Shown here piece by piece: positions 9,113 to 17,549 of a stretch of DNA of 64,000 nucleotides (the stretch's first letter is position 1; the number at the start of each line of letters is the position of its first letter). This DNA comes from Herbaspirillum sp. ST 5-3 (GTDB lineage Bacteria > Pseudomonadota > Gammaproteobacteria > Burkholderiales > Burkholderiaceae_D), in assembly GCF_004804275.1 (NCBI RefSeq), contig NZ_STGI01000011.1, positions 1-64,000 on the forward strand, given 5' to 3'. A program made the position numbers and the translations under genes. Under the pieces are notes generated by a model. The model was not told the origin of the DNA and ran no database searches. It worked only from the letters and a program-made list of their open reading frames with translations.

Positions 9113-10543
9113 TCACCATCCTCCACCGAGGGAGCGGATCAAGGCGACGGTGGCGGTTGCACGGGAGCCGCGCAGCTGCACCGCGCTGCGTTCCACCACC
9201 AGCAGATTGCGCTGGGCGTCGAGCACATCGAGAAAACTGGTGCGTCCGGCGTCGTACAGCTTGTGCGCGAGCTCAGCACTGCGGCGCGCGCTGGCGACTG
9301 CGTCGTCGATGGCTTGCGCCTGGTCGGCCAGCGTGCGCAGACCGACCAGGTTGTCTTCCACTTCCGCGAATGCGGACAGCACGCTCTGCCGGTAGCCGGC
9401 AACCGATTCCTCCAGCGCCGCTTCGCTGCGGGCGATGTTGGCGCGGTTGCGACCGCCGTCGATCAGAGGCAGGGACATCAGCGCGCCGACCACCCAGGTT
9501 CGGCTGCTCCACTTGAACACGTCCGACAGGTCTGCCGACTCGCCGCCGCCGGCTGCCGTCAGAAGCAGCGCCGGGAAACGCGCCGACTTCGCCACCCCGA
9601 TGCGTGCGTTGGCGGCGATCATTGCGCGCTGCGCAGCGGCGATGTCGGGCCGGCGTTCCAGCAGAGCCGACGGCAACCCGGGCGGGATCGCCGGCAACAA
9701 GGTCGAGGTCAGCAGCGGATTGCCCTGCATGCCGAAGGCGGCAGCCGGTTTGCCGAGCAGTACCGCGAGCGCATGTTCGAGCTGGGCGCGTTGGCGCTCG
9801 AGCGCGATCGCATCGGAGCGTGTGGTCGACAGTTCTGTCTTCGAGCGTTCGAGGTCGAGCTCGCCCAGGTCGCCGAGGTCATAGCGCCGCTGGTTGATGC
9901 GCACGTTCTCTTCGCGCAGGCGCACCGTCTCGTTCAGGTAGGCGAGTTCCGCGTCGGCGGCGCGCAGCCGGAAGTAGGTTTGCGCCACGTCGGCCTGCAG
10001 CGCAAGCAGTACCGACCGCAAGCTTGCTTCGCTCGCCGCTGCGTCGGCTTGCGCCGCGCTGACATTGCTGGCCACGCGACCGAACAGGTCGACTTCATAA
10101 CTGGCGGTCAGCTTCGCCTGCCAAGTGTTGCGGGGCGAAACCGGCGTGCCTTGCGGCAAACCGAGCGAGACATCCGACGCGCGGCCGCGCTGGCCGCCGA
10201 GCTGCACGCCGACCTGCGGCACACGGTCCGCTTCCGTTATCCCGGCGATGGCGCGTGCCTGCTTTACGCGGGCGGTTGCGGCGGCGAGGTTCTGGTTGGC
10301 CTTGGTTGCATCGTCGATCAGCCGGGTGAGCGTCTCGTCCTTGAATGCCCTCCACCATTCGCCGCGCGGCTGCGCTTCGGCGGGTTGTGCTGTCTTCCAC
10401 TTGGCGGCGAAGGTCTGGTCAACCCCGGCCGCCTCCTTGTAGCCGCTCGGCACTTCGACGTCCGGCGCGCGCAGCTCTGGCGCTGCACAACCGGCGAGGA
10501 CGACGGCGGCGACCAGCGGAATGAGTTTGATTGCTTGCATCAT
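9113..10543 (-). CDS. RND efflux outer-membrane factor lipoprotein (NodT/OprM family)
   Basis: Outer-membrane channel of a tripartite efflux pump, 476 aa, normal for OprM/TtgC relatives. A lipoprotein signal ends in the lipobox VLAGC (Cys19), so the trimer is lipid-anchored as in OprM. Two duplicated outer-membrane efflux repeats follow, with TolC-like heptad helices such as LAYLNETVRLREENVRINQR. The start overlaps the stop of the permease gene by 4 nt, showing tight coupling in the adaptor-permease-channel order. A strong terminator follows. Confidence 0.93.
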   Translation of the reverse strand: MMQAIKLIPLVAAVVLAGCAAPELRAPDVEVPSGYKEAAGVDQTFAAKWKTAQPAEAQPRGEWWRAFKDETLTRLIDDATKANQNLAAATARVKQARAIAGITEADRVPQVGVQLGGQRGRASDVSLGLPQGTPVSPRNTWQAKLTASYEVDLFGRVASNVSAAQADAAASEASLRSVLLALQADVAQTYFRLRAADAELAYLNETVRLREENVRINQRRYDLGDLGELDLERSKTELSTTRSDAIALERQRAQLEHALAVLLGKPAAAFGMQGNPLLTSTLLPAIPPGLPSALLERRPDIAAAQRAMIAANARIGVAKSARFPALLLTAAGGGESADLSDVFKWSSRTWVVGALMSLPLIDGGRNRANIARSEAALEESVAGYRQSVLSAFAEVEDNLVGLRTLADQAQAIDDAVASARRSAELAHKLYDAGRTSFLDVLDAQRNLLVVERSAVQLRGSRATATVALIRSLGGGW

Positions 10544-13500
10544 GCCACTCCTTCCGGCTTTGCCTGCGCGTGCGCGACCGCATGGGCAGGCTCTGGTTGT
10601 TTTTCAAAACGTTGTGCCAGCGTGCGCAACAGCACGTAGAACACCGGCGTGAGGAAGAGCCCGAACAGCGTCACGCCGAGCATGCCGGCGAACACTGCTA
10701 CGCCCATCGCGTGCCGCATCTCGGCGCCGGCGCCACTGGAGAACACCAGTGGCACCACGCCCATGATGAAGGCAATCGAGGTCATCAGGATCGGGCGCAG
10801 ACGCAGGCGGCAGGCTTCGAGTGCGGCCTGCACCACGCTGCGGCCGTGCAATTCCAGCTCCCGCGCAAATTCCACGATCAGGATCGCGTTCTTCGACGCC
10901 AAGCCCACCAGCACGAACAAGGCGATCTGCGTGAAGATGTTGTTGTCGCCATGCGTGAGCTTCACGCCGAGCAGTGCGCACAAGATCGACATCGGCACGA
11001 TCAGGATCACCGCCAGCGGTAGCGTCCAGCTTTCGTATTGCGCGGCGAGCACGAGGAATACCAGCAGCACGCACAGCGGAAACACGATGACCATGGTGTT
11101 GCCAGCCAGGATTTCCTGGTAGGTCAGTTCGGTCCACTCATAGGTCACGCCCTTGGGCAGCACTTCCTTCGCAAGCGCTTCCATCGCAGCCTGCGCCTGT
11201 CCGCTGGAGACGCCGGGCGCCGGACCTCCGTTGATGTCGGCGGAGATATAGGCGTTGTAGCGTTGCACGCGGTCGGGGCCGTAGCTGTCCTTGACGCGCA
11301 TCAGCGACGACAGCGGAATCATTTCGCCCCTGTTGTTGCGCACCTTCAGCTGCGCGATGTCTTCGGCATGCGAACGGAACGGCGCGTCAGCCTGCACCCG
11401 CACCTGGTAGGTGCGGCCGAACTGGTTGAAGTCGTTCACGTACAACGAGCCGAGGTTGATCTGCAGCGTCTGGTAGATCGTTTGCAACGGAACGCCGAGC
11501 TGCTTGGCCTTGGTGCGGTCGATGTCGGCGAACAGTTGTGGCACGTTGATCTGGTAACTGGAGAACACGCCCGCCAGCTGCGGCGTCTGCCAGGCCTTCA
11601 TTTGCAGCGCCTGCACCGCCTTGTACAGCGCGTCGTAGCCGACGTTGCCTCGGTCCTCGATCATCATCTTGAATCCGCCGATGGTTCCCAGGCCGTTGAC
11701 CGGCGGCGGCGGAAACACCATGATGAAGGCATCCTGGATGCCGCCGAGCTTCTGGTTGATCTGCTGCGCGATCGCCATGCCGGATTGCTGCGGCGACTTG
11801 CGTTCCTCGAAGGAGTCGAGTGCGAAGAACACGATGCCCGCGTTCGGCGCATTGGTGAAGCCATTGATCGACAGGCCCGGGAATGCGACCGAATCCTTCA
11901 CGCCAGGCACGCTCTTGGCGATGTCGGACATGCGGCGGATCACGTCTTCGGTGCGCTCCAGCGAAGCGGCATCCGGCAGTTGCGCAAAGCCGACAAGGTA
12001 TTGCTTGTCCTGCGCCGGCACGAAGCCGCTTGGCACCGCCTTGAAGACGAACACTGCGGCTACCGACAGCACGGCATAGACAGCGAGCGCGATGGTCTTG
12101 CGCTGGAGCACGCCGTGCACTCCCCTCTCATAGCTGTGCGAGCCGCGATGGAACACGCGGTTGAAGCCGGCGAAGAAACGGCCGAACAGCTTGTCCATGA
12201 CGCGCGTCAGTGCATCCTTCTTCGCGCCGTGCGACTTGAGCAGTGTAGCGGCCAGCGCCGGCGACAAGGTCAGCGAATTGAAGGCCGAGATCACGGTCGA
12301 GATCGCGATGGTCAGTGCGAATTGGCGATAGAACTGGCCGGACAGTCCGGAGACGAAGGCGATCGGCACGAACACTGCGCACAGCACCAGCGCAATCGCG
12401 ATGATGGGGCCGCTCACCTCCTTCATCGCCTGCACCGTCGCGTCGCGCGGCGACAGGCCGCTTTCGATGTTGCGCTCGACGTTTTCCACCACCACGATCG
12501 CGTCATCGACCACGATACCGATCGCCAGCACCAGGCCGAACAGCGACAGCGTGTTGATCGAGAAGCCGAAACCAAGCAGCACCGCGAAAGTGCCGATGAT
12601 GGATACCGGCACCGCCACCAGGGGGATGACGGAGGCGCGCCAGGTTTGCAGGAACACGATCACCACCAGCACCACCAGCGCGATGGCTTCGAGCAAGGTG
12701 TGAATGACGGCATTGATCGATTCGCGCACGAACTGCGTCGGGTCATAAACCACGCTGTAGTCCACACCTTCCGGGAAGTCCTTCTTCAGCTCTTCCATCT
12801 TGGCGCGCACGTCGGTCGACAGCTGCAGCGCGTTGGCTCCCGGCGCCTCGAAGATCGCAATCGCTGCCGCCGACTTGTTGTTCAGGAGCGAACGCAGTGC
12901 GTACGAATTCGAGCCGAGTTCGAGCCGCGCCACATCCTTCAGCAGAGTGACGGAACCGTTGTTGCCGGTCCGTACGATGATGTTGCCGAACTCCTCCTCC
13001 GACTGCAGGCGGCCCTGCGTGTTGACGGTGAGCTGGAACTCGGCATTCTTCGACGGCGCTTCGCCGATGGTGCCGGCTGCGACCTGCACGTTCTGCTCGC
13101 GGATGGCGGCGACCACGTCGCTTGCCGTCATGCCGCGCGCCGCGACTTTCTGCGGATCGAGCCAGATGCGCATCGCATAGTCGCCCGCGCCGAACAGCAG
13201 CACTTCGCCCATGCCCTGGATACGGGCGAGCTGATCCTTGATGTTCAGCACCGCGTAGTTGCGCAGGTAGACGTCGTCATAGCGGCCGTTGGGCGAGGAC
13301 AAGTGCACGACCATCGTCAGGTTCGGCGAACTCTTGGCGGTGGTGACGCCGATCTGGCGCACTTCCTCCGGCAGGCGCGGCAGCGCGCGCTGCACACGGT
13401 TCTGCACCTGTGTTTCGGCTTGCTCGACGTTGGTGCCGATCTTGAAGGTGATGGTGAGGGCGAGCGAGCCGTCGGACGTTGCCTGCGAAGACATGTAGAG

Positions 13501-13731
13501 CATGTTCTCGACGCCGTTGATCTGCTCTTCCAGCGGCGCGGCGACGGTTTCGGCGATCACCTTCGGGTTGGCGCCGGGATACTGCGCGCGCACCACGACA
13601 GAGGGCGGCACCACTTCCGGGTATTCGGAAACCGGCAGCTTGAAGATCGCCAGCACGCCGGCGACGAAAATGATGATCGACAGGACGGCCGCGAAGATCG
13701 GCCTGTCGATGAAGAATCGGGAGAAATTCAT
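10540..13731 (-). CDS. RND multidrug efflux permease (AcrB/MexB/TtgB family, HAE1)
   Basis: Inner-membrane proton-driven drug transporter, 1063 aa, close to AcrB length. It starts MNFSRFFIDRPIFAAVLSII as HAE1 pumps do. Transmembrane helix 4 carries the paired acidic residues of proton translocation in GIVVDDAIVVVENVER. Two large periplasmic porter loops and twelve helices are evident. It lies 45 bp downstream of the adaptor gene and overlaps the outer-membrane factor gene. Substrates are likely hydrophobic or amphiphilic compounds; exact specificity cannot be inferred. Confidence 0.95.
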   Translation of the reverse strand: MNFSRFFIDRPIFAAVLSIIIFVAGVLAIFKLPVSEYPEVVPPSVVVRAQYPGANPKVIAETVAAPLEEQINGVENMLYMSSQATSDGSLALTITFKIGTNVEQAETQVQNRVQRALPRLPEEVRQIGVTTAKSSPNLTMVVHLSSPNGRYDDVYLRNYAVLNIKDQLARIQGMGEVLLFGAGDYAMRIWLDPQKVAARGMTASDVVAAIREQNVQVAAGTIGEAPSKNAEFQLTVNTQGRLQSEEEFGNIIVRTGNNGSVTLLKDVARLELGSNSYALRSLLNNKSAAAIAIFEAPGANALQLSTDVRAKMEELKKDFPEGVDYSVVYDPTQFVRESINAVIHTLLEAIALVVLVVIVFLQTWRASVIPLVAVPVSIIGTFAVLLGFGFSINTLSLFGLVLAIGIVVDDAIVVVENVERNIESGLSPRDATVQAMKEVSGPIIAIALVLCAVFVPIAFVSGLSGQFYRQFALTIAISTVISAFNSLTLSPALAATLLKSHGAKKDALTRVMDKLFGRFFAGFNRVFHRGSHSYERGVHGVLQRKTIALAVYAVLSVAAVFVFKAVPSGFVPAQDKQYLVGFAQLPDAASLERTEDVIRRMSDIAKSVPGVKDSVAFPGLSINGFTNAPNAGIVFFALDSFEERKSPQQSGMAIAQQINQKLGGIQDAFIMVFPPPPVNGLGTIGGFKMMIEDRGNVGYDALYKAVQALQMKAWQTPQLAGVFSSYQINVPQLFADIDRTKAKQLGVPLQTIYQTLQINLGSLYVNDFNQFGRTYQVRVQADAPFRSHAEDIAQLKVRNNRGEMIPLSSLMRVKDSYGPDRVQRYNAYISADINGGPAPGVSSGQAQAAMEALAKEVLPKGVTYEWTELTYQEILAGNTMVIVFPLCVLLVFLVLAAQYESWTLPLAVILIVPMSILCALLGVKLTHGDNNIFTQIALFVLVGLASKNAILIVEFARELELHGRSVVQAALEACRLRLRPILMTSIAFIMGVVPLVFSSGAGAEMRHAMGVAVFAGMLGVTLFGLFLTPVFYVLLRTLAQRFEKQPEPAHAVAHAQAKPEGVA

Positions 13732-13776
13732 GTTGTTCTCTCTTGTTGCTTGTTCAGGGCGAAGGATGGCGGAGCG

Positions 13777-15000
13777 TTACGACTTGGCCGGCGTTTCCGC
13801 CTCGGCCTTCACGTCCGCCTTCTTGCCTTCCTTCGCATCGGCCTTGCCCTGCACCGTCAGGTCCGCATCCATCGTGACCGTCTGTGCCGTCACCGGCGCG
13901 CCGGGGCGCACGCGCTGCAGACCGTTGACGACGATCTTCTCGCCGGGCTTGACGCCCTCGCGCACCACGCGCAAGCCGTCGACTACCGGACCGAGCCTGA
14001 CCGGGCGGTATTCCGCCTTGCCTTCACCGTTCACGACGAACACGAACTTGCGATTCTGGTCGGTGCCGACGGCGCGATCGGCAATCATCGCCGCCCTGGT
14101 CTCGCCGCCCGTCCCGTTGCCCGCTGCAAGTTGCACGCGGGCGAACAGGCCGGGAGCGAGTGCGTTGTCCGCATTCTTGAAGGTGGCGCGCATGCGCACG
14201 CTGCCGGTCGCGGGATCGACACGGTTGTCGACGAATTCGAGCTGGCCTTCATGCGGGAAACCGGTTTCGTTGGCGAGTCCGATGCGCACCGATACCGATT
14301 TGCCGGCGCGGATGAGCGCGCCGACGCGCAGGTAGGTGTCTTCATCACCGTCGAAGCTGGCGTAGATCGGGTCGGCGGAGACCACCGAGGTCAACACCGC
14401 ATTGCCGTCGACCAGGTTGCCGACCGTGACCTCCGCCTTGCTCACGCGTCCGTCGATCGGCGAGGTGACTGCGGTGAAGCCGAGATTCAGTTTCGCGGCT
14501 TCATAGGCGGCCTGTGCAGCGCGTGCGGAGGCTTCAAGTTCCTTTGCATTCGCCGTTTTCTCGTCGACATCGCGCTGGGCGACCGCCTTTTCCGCGACCA
14601 GCTTTTCCGAGCGGGCGAGCTCGGTACGCGCGAGGTCGGCTTTGGCGCGTGCGGCGATGGCAGCGGCTTCGGTGCGACGCGCTTCCGCTTCATATGGGCG
14701 CGGATCGACCACGAATAGCACCTGCCCCTTCTTCACTAATGCGCCCGGCTTGAAATTCGCTTTGGAAATGAAGCTGGCCACGCGCGGTCGGATCTCGACA
14801 CGGTCGACCGCTTCCAGCCGTCCGGTGAATTCCTGGGTTTCGACGATGGATTTCTCGATGACGGCTGCGGCGGTGATTGGCGGGCCGCCGCCTGCCTGCT
14901 TGCCGGCTTCCTGCGCGGCGGGTTCGCCGCAGGAAGACAGGAGAAGTGCTGAGAGGCTGCCCAGTGATAAAGCGGCGGCAAGACGGGTGGTGGTTTTCAT
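13777..15000 (-). CDS. RND efflux periplasmic adaptor lipoprotein (AcrA/MexA family)
   Basis: Membrane fusion protein of the pump, 407 aa. The signal ends in lipobox LLLSSC with Cys24, so it is anchored in the inner membrane by lipid. Lipoyl half-motifs flank a coiled-coil hairpin (about residues 95-175), followed by the beta-barrel and membrane-proximal domains. The C-terminus is a charged Lys/Glu/Ala-rich extension. It is the first pump gene; the upstream hydrolase gene on the same strand ends 96 bp away with a GC-rich hairpin between them. No regulator directly abuts this operon. Confidence 0.93.
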   Translation of the reverse strand: MKTTTRLAAALSLGSLSALLLSSCGEPAAQEAGKQAGGGPPITAAAVIEKSIVETQEFTGRLEAVDRVEIRPRVASFISKANFKPGALVKKGQVLFVVDPRPYEAEARRTEAAAIAARAKADLARTELARSEKLVAEKAVAQRDVDEKTANAKELEASARAAQAAYEAAKLNLGFTAVTSPIDGRVSKAEVTVGNLVDGNAVLTSVVSADPIYASFDGDEDTYLRVGALIRAGKSVSVRIGLANETGFPHEGQLEFVDNRVDPATGSVRMRATFKNADNALAPGLFARVQLAAGNGTGGETRAAMIADRAVGTDQNRKFVFVVNGEGKAEYRPVRLGPVVDGLRVVREGVKPGEKIVVNGLQRVRPGAPVTAQTVTMDADLTVQGKADAKEGKKADVKAEAETPAKS

Positions 15001-15040
15001 GTTGTTGTCCTTCCGTTTTCCAAAGAAAAAGAGATCCCGC

Positions 15041-15062
15041 GGCCGGTGCTTGCGGCACGGCC
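15041..15062 (-). terminator. Possible attenuator hairpin between hydrolase and adaptor genes
   Basis: A GC-rich stem (GGCCGGTGC at 15041-15049 against GCACGGCC at 15055-15062, one bulged base) with a 5-nt loop lies between the hydrolase stop and the adaptor start. On the minus strand a T-rich stretch begins several bases beyond it, so it is a weak terminator or attenuator candidate only. Confidence 0.4.
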
Positions 15063-15095
15063 GACCTTGTGTTTCAGAGCGGATTGATTAGAAAC

Positions 15096-15956
15096 TTACG
15101 ACGGCGTTTCCTTGTACAGCCTCTCGAGGAACGCAGCAATTTCCCGCAGTGCGTTCTCCCTGCGCGCGCAGCTGCATCGCGCATTCGGTTCCTGCAGCTC
15201 GATATGCGGCAGACGCTTGACCACTGCCATGATGCCGGCTGAATTCAGCTTGATGCCGTACTGCTCCGCCTCATCGCGCAGCGGGTCGTCGTCGGCCGAC
15301 AGGATCAATGCTGGTGGCAGGCCCTTCATGCGGCTGGACTGCAGAGGCGACGCATACGGATGCGCGCGGTCGATTGCACGCGGCAAGTAGTCGCGGTATG
15401 CGGCCGCGCACTGGTCGGTGGCGCGCGCCACACCAGCATCGCGGCTTAGCCTGCGCATCGAGCAGCTGGTAAGACCGGGATCGAGCATCGGCATCAGCAA
15501 AAGTTGCGCTGTCAGCGTCGGACCGCCGCGGTCGCGAGCCATCAGCGCCGATACCGCCGCGAGGTTGCCGCCAGCTTCGATGCCGGCCGTTACCAGCCGC
15601 TTGCCATCCCAGCCGACTTTGGCCTTGTTGCGGGCGACCCAATTCAGGACTGCATGCGCGTCCTCCGCTGCAGCCGGGAATGGCCGTACCGTGGCGAGCG
15701 TGTAACTGCTCCCCAGTACGTTCCAGCCGGTACTGACTGCGAGCGCGCGGAAAAACTCGTCACCCGCATCCAGTTCATCCGTGACAAAACCGCCCGACGG
15801 AAAGAACACGATCAGGCCAGGTGCCGCATCACCCGCAGGACGCTTCGTCGCATACAGCCGCGCGGCCAGCTTGTCTTTCGCGCCCTGCACCGCCAGTGCG
15901 CGGTATTCCAGCTGCGCCGTCTCGCCACCTACACAACCCGTCGTCTTGCCTTGCAT
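15096..15956 (-). CDS. Alpha/beta-hydrolase-fold protein with altered catalytic motifs
   Basis: Protein of 286 aa resembling the hormone-sensitive-lipase/alpha-beta hydrolase 3 family. Two signature motifs are changed. The oxyanion-hole HGGG is PSGG (residues 53-56), and the nucleophile elbow GDSAGG reads GIEAGG with Glu127 where Ser should be (confirmed from the DNA at about 15566-15582). The acid region (ADDDPLRDEAEQY) is recognisable, and a His occurs in LPHIELQ. The protein is therefore probably not an ordinary esterase and may be a ligand-binding pseudoenzyme. A 60-aa exported protein gene lies 12 bp upstream and the RND pump operon follows downstream. Confidence 0.75.
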   Translation of the reverse strand: MQGKTTGCVGGETAQLEYRALAVQGAKDKLAARLYATKRPAGDAAPGLIVFFPSGGFVTDELDAGDEFFRALAVSTGWNVLGSSYTLATVRPFPAAAEDAHAVLNWVARNKAKVGWDGKRLVTAGIEAGGNLAAVSALMARDRGGPTLTAQLLLMPMLDPGLTSCSMRRLSRDAGVARATDQCAAAYRDYLPRAIDRAHPYASPLQSSRMKGLPPALILSADDDPLRDEAEQYGIKLNSAGIMAVVKRLPHIELQEPNARCSCARRENALREIAAFLERLYKETPS

Positions 15957-15968
15957 GGTATCCGTCCT

Positions 15969-16151
15969 TTATTGCACGTCTGCCGTGCTGCAAGCCTTGC
16001 CGTCGAACATGCGGTCGGCGAGTACATCAAAGCCCATGGCCTGCGCGCGCACGGCAGTGCCCACGATCTGGCCAGTCGCTGCCATCCCGGCCGCACCGGA
16101 CAAGCCCAGCGCCAGCACGGCCACGGCGAAAAGTGCGTCACGATTGCTCAC
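15969..16151 (-). CDS. Small exported or membrane protein, unknown function
   Basis: A 60-aa protein with a hydrophobic N-terminal segment (about residues 5-25, ALFAVAVLALGLSGAAGMAA) that could be a signal peptide or membrane anchor, then a short polar part ending KACSTADVQ. I do not recognise the family. GTG at 16151 is chosen because AGGAG lies about 7 nt upstream; a TTG at 16172 would add seven residues. It ends 12 bp before the hydrolase gene, so the two are likely co-transcribed, divergent from the LysR regulator. Confidence 0.6.
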   Translation of the reverse strand: MSNRDALFAVAVLALGLSGAAGMAATGQIVGTAVRAQAMGFDVLADRMFDGKACSTADVQ

Positions 16152-16410
16152 AAGGGACTCCTGGTTTCTCAAATCCGGCTTTCATGCGTTGGACTATAGC
16201 TTGTTCTAGAATATAGACAAACCAGCATAAAACGAATTGACTGTTCAAGAATCTGAACAATGATCAAGTGCATTCCTGCCGAGCCGGTTGCCATTACTAT
16301 AAGGCAGGGATACTGACAACGTTCTGTCAGGAGTGAGACTGGTGCAGTGTCGGGTTCGCCATAGAAACCAGCACCAAAAACGACACCGCGCCAGCTCCAA
16401 GGAGAAAGAA
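16152..16410. promoter_or_regulatory. Divergent promoter region with inverted repeat (LysR operator candidate)
   Basis: The gap between the LysR gene and the small exported protein gene is AT-rich and carries the perfect inverted repeat TGTTCA-N6-TGAACA at 16242-16259. LysR proteins typically bind interrupted palindromes between themselves and a divergent target, so this is a reasonable operator candidate. Confidence 0.5.
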
Positions 16411-17427
16411 ATGGACAAGCTGCAAGCAATGGAAGTCTTCGTGCAGGTGGTCGATACCGGCAGTTTCACGCGCGCCGCGGAAAACCTGCTGATGCCCAAG
16501 GCAACCGTCTCGACCCTGGTACGCAGCCTCGAAACGGCGCTGTCGACCAAGCTGCTCAACCGCACCACCCGGCAGATCAGCGTGACGGCCGACGGTGCCG
16601 CCTATTATGAGCGCTGCCTTTCCATTCTGGCCGATGTGCGTGACGCCGAAGAATCGTTGTCGGCAAGTCGCGCCAGCCCGACCGGACGGCTGCGGGTAGA
16701 CGTCTCGACAGGTTTCGCCCGCCATTTCCTGATTCCCCTCCTGCCCGATTTCTACGCCCGCTATCCCGGCATTGACCTCGACCTGGGCTGCAGCGACCGC
16801 CCGGTGGACTTGATCGAGGAAGGCGTGGACTGCGCGGTACGCGGCGGCGAGCTATCTGATTCGACGCTGGTCGCCCGTCGCATTGGCGTCATGCGGTTCA
16901 TTACCGTCGCGACGCCCTCCTACCTCACCTTGCACGGGCGGCCGACGCATCCGGACGACCTGCATCGTCATCAGTGCCTCAAGTATTTCTCGGCCAAGAC
17001 AGGGAAGACCTACGAATGGGATTTCGCGCGCGATGGCCAGCGTATCCAGATGAAGGTGCCGGGCCGGCTGGCAGTCAACGATGCCAATGCCTACATGACG
17101 GCTTTATTGAATGGCATGGGCATTGCGCAAATGGTGGCATTCGTGGTCCAGCCCTATATCGCCGCGGGCCGGCTCGAACGCGTGCTCGAAGACTGGTGTG
17201 TCGATCCGATGCCTGTCCAGGTGGTGTATCCGCAAAACCGGCACCTCTCGGCCAAGGTGCGAGCGTTCGTGGAATGGGTGGCGGAACAGTTCGATGCGAC
17301 CCCGGGCTTGCGCATGCAGGATGCCGGCGAGTGCCCGGGATTGCAGGCGGCGCCCGGTTTCGCAGCTGTCGATGCACTGCAAGCCAGCATAGGAATACCG
17401 AGCGAGATTTCCCGTCCTAGCGCCTAA
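16411..17427 (+). CDS. LysR-family transcriptional regulator
   Basis: LTTR of 338 aa. The N-terminal winged helix-turn-helix (about residues 1-60) reads MEVFVQVVDTGSFTRAAENL, and a periplasmic-binding-protein-like effector domain follows (about 90-300) with features of the CrgA-like subgroup. ATG at 16411 is chosen because GGAG precedes it; the frame extends upstream to 16333 without a better start. The tail after residue 300 is somewhat longer than usual. Divergent orientation suggests control of the 60-aa protein/hydrolase pair and possibly the pump operon beyond. Confidence 0.92.
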   Translation: MDKLQAMEVFVQVVDTGSFTRAAENLLMPKATVSTLVRSLETALSTKLLNRTTRQISVTADGAAYYERCLSILADVRDAEESLSASRASPTGRLRVDVSTGFARHFLIPLLPDFYARYPGIDLDLGCSDRPVDLIEEGVDCAVRGGELSDSTLVARRIGVMRFITVATPSYLTLHGRPTHPDDLHRHQCLKYFSAKTGKTYEWDFARDGQRIQMKVPGRLAVNDANAYMTALLNGMGIAQMVAFVVQPYIAAGRLERVLEDWCVDPMPVQVVYPQNRHLSAKVRAFVEWVAEQFDATPGLRMQDAGECPGLQAAPGFAAVDALQASIGIPSEISRPSA

Positions 17428-17500
17428 GTCTCCCCGCCATCCGATTCGTCGCCACCGGGAGTGTCGCGGGAGTGGACGAGGCGCTGCTTGTGGTGCCCGG

Positions 17501-17516
17501 TCGGCAAGCTTGCCGA
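17501..17516. repeat. 16-bp perfect palindrome between convergent genes
   Basis: TCGGCAAGCTTGCCGA reads identically on both strands. It lies between the stops of the LysR gene and the diguanylate cyclase gene. Without a loop or T-tract it is not a classical terminator; it may be a chance palindrome or a protein site. Confidence 0.4.
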
Positions 17517-17549
17517 TGCGTCACGGCGCAGCTTGTGACATCAGGTCTA

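Noticed and set aside
11038-14718. A 1226-codon open frame on the plus strand
   Set aside because: It lies antisense to the RND permease and adaptor genes, is rich in His, Arg, Gln and Asp without domain motifs, and is a shadow of high-GC codon use.
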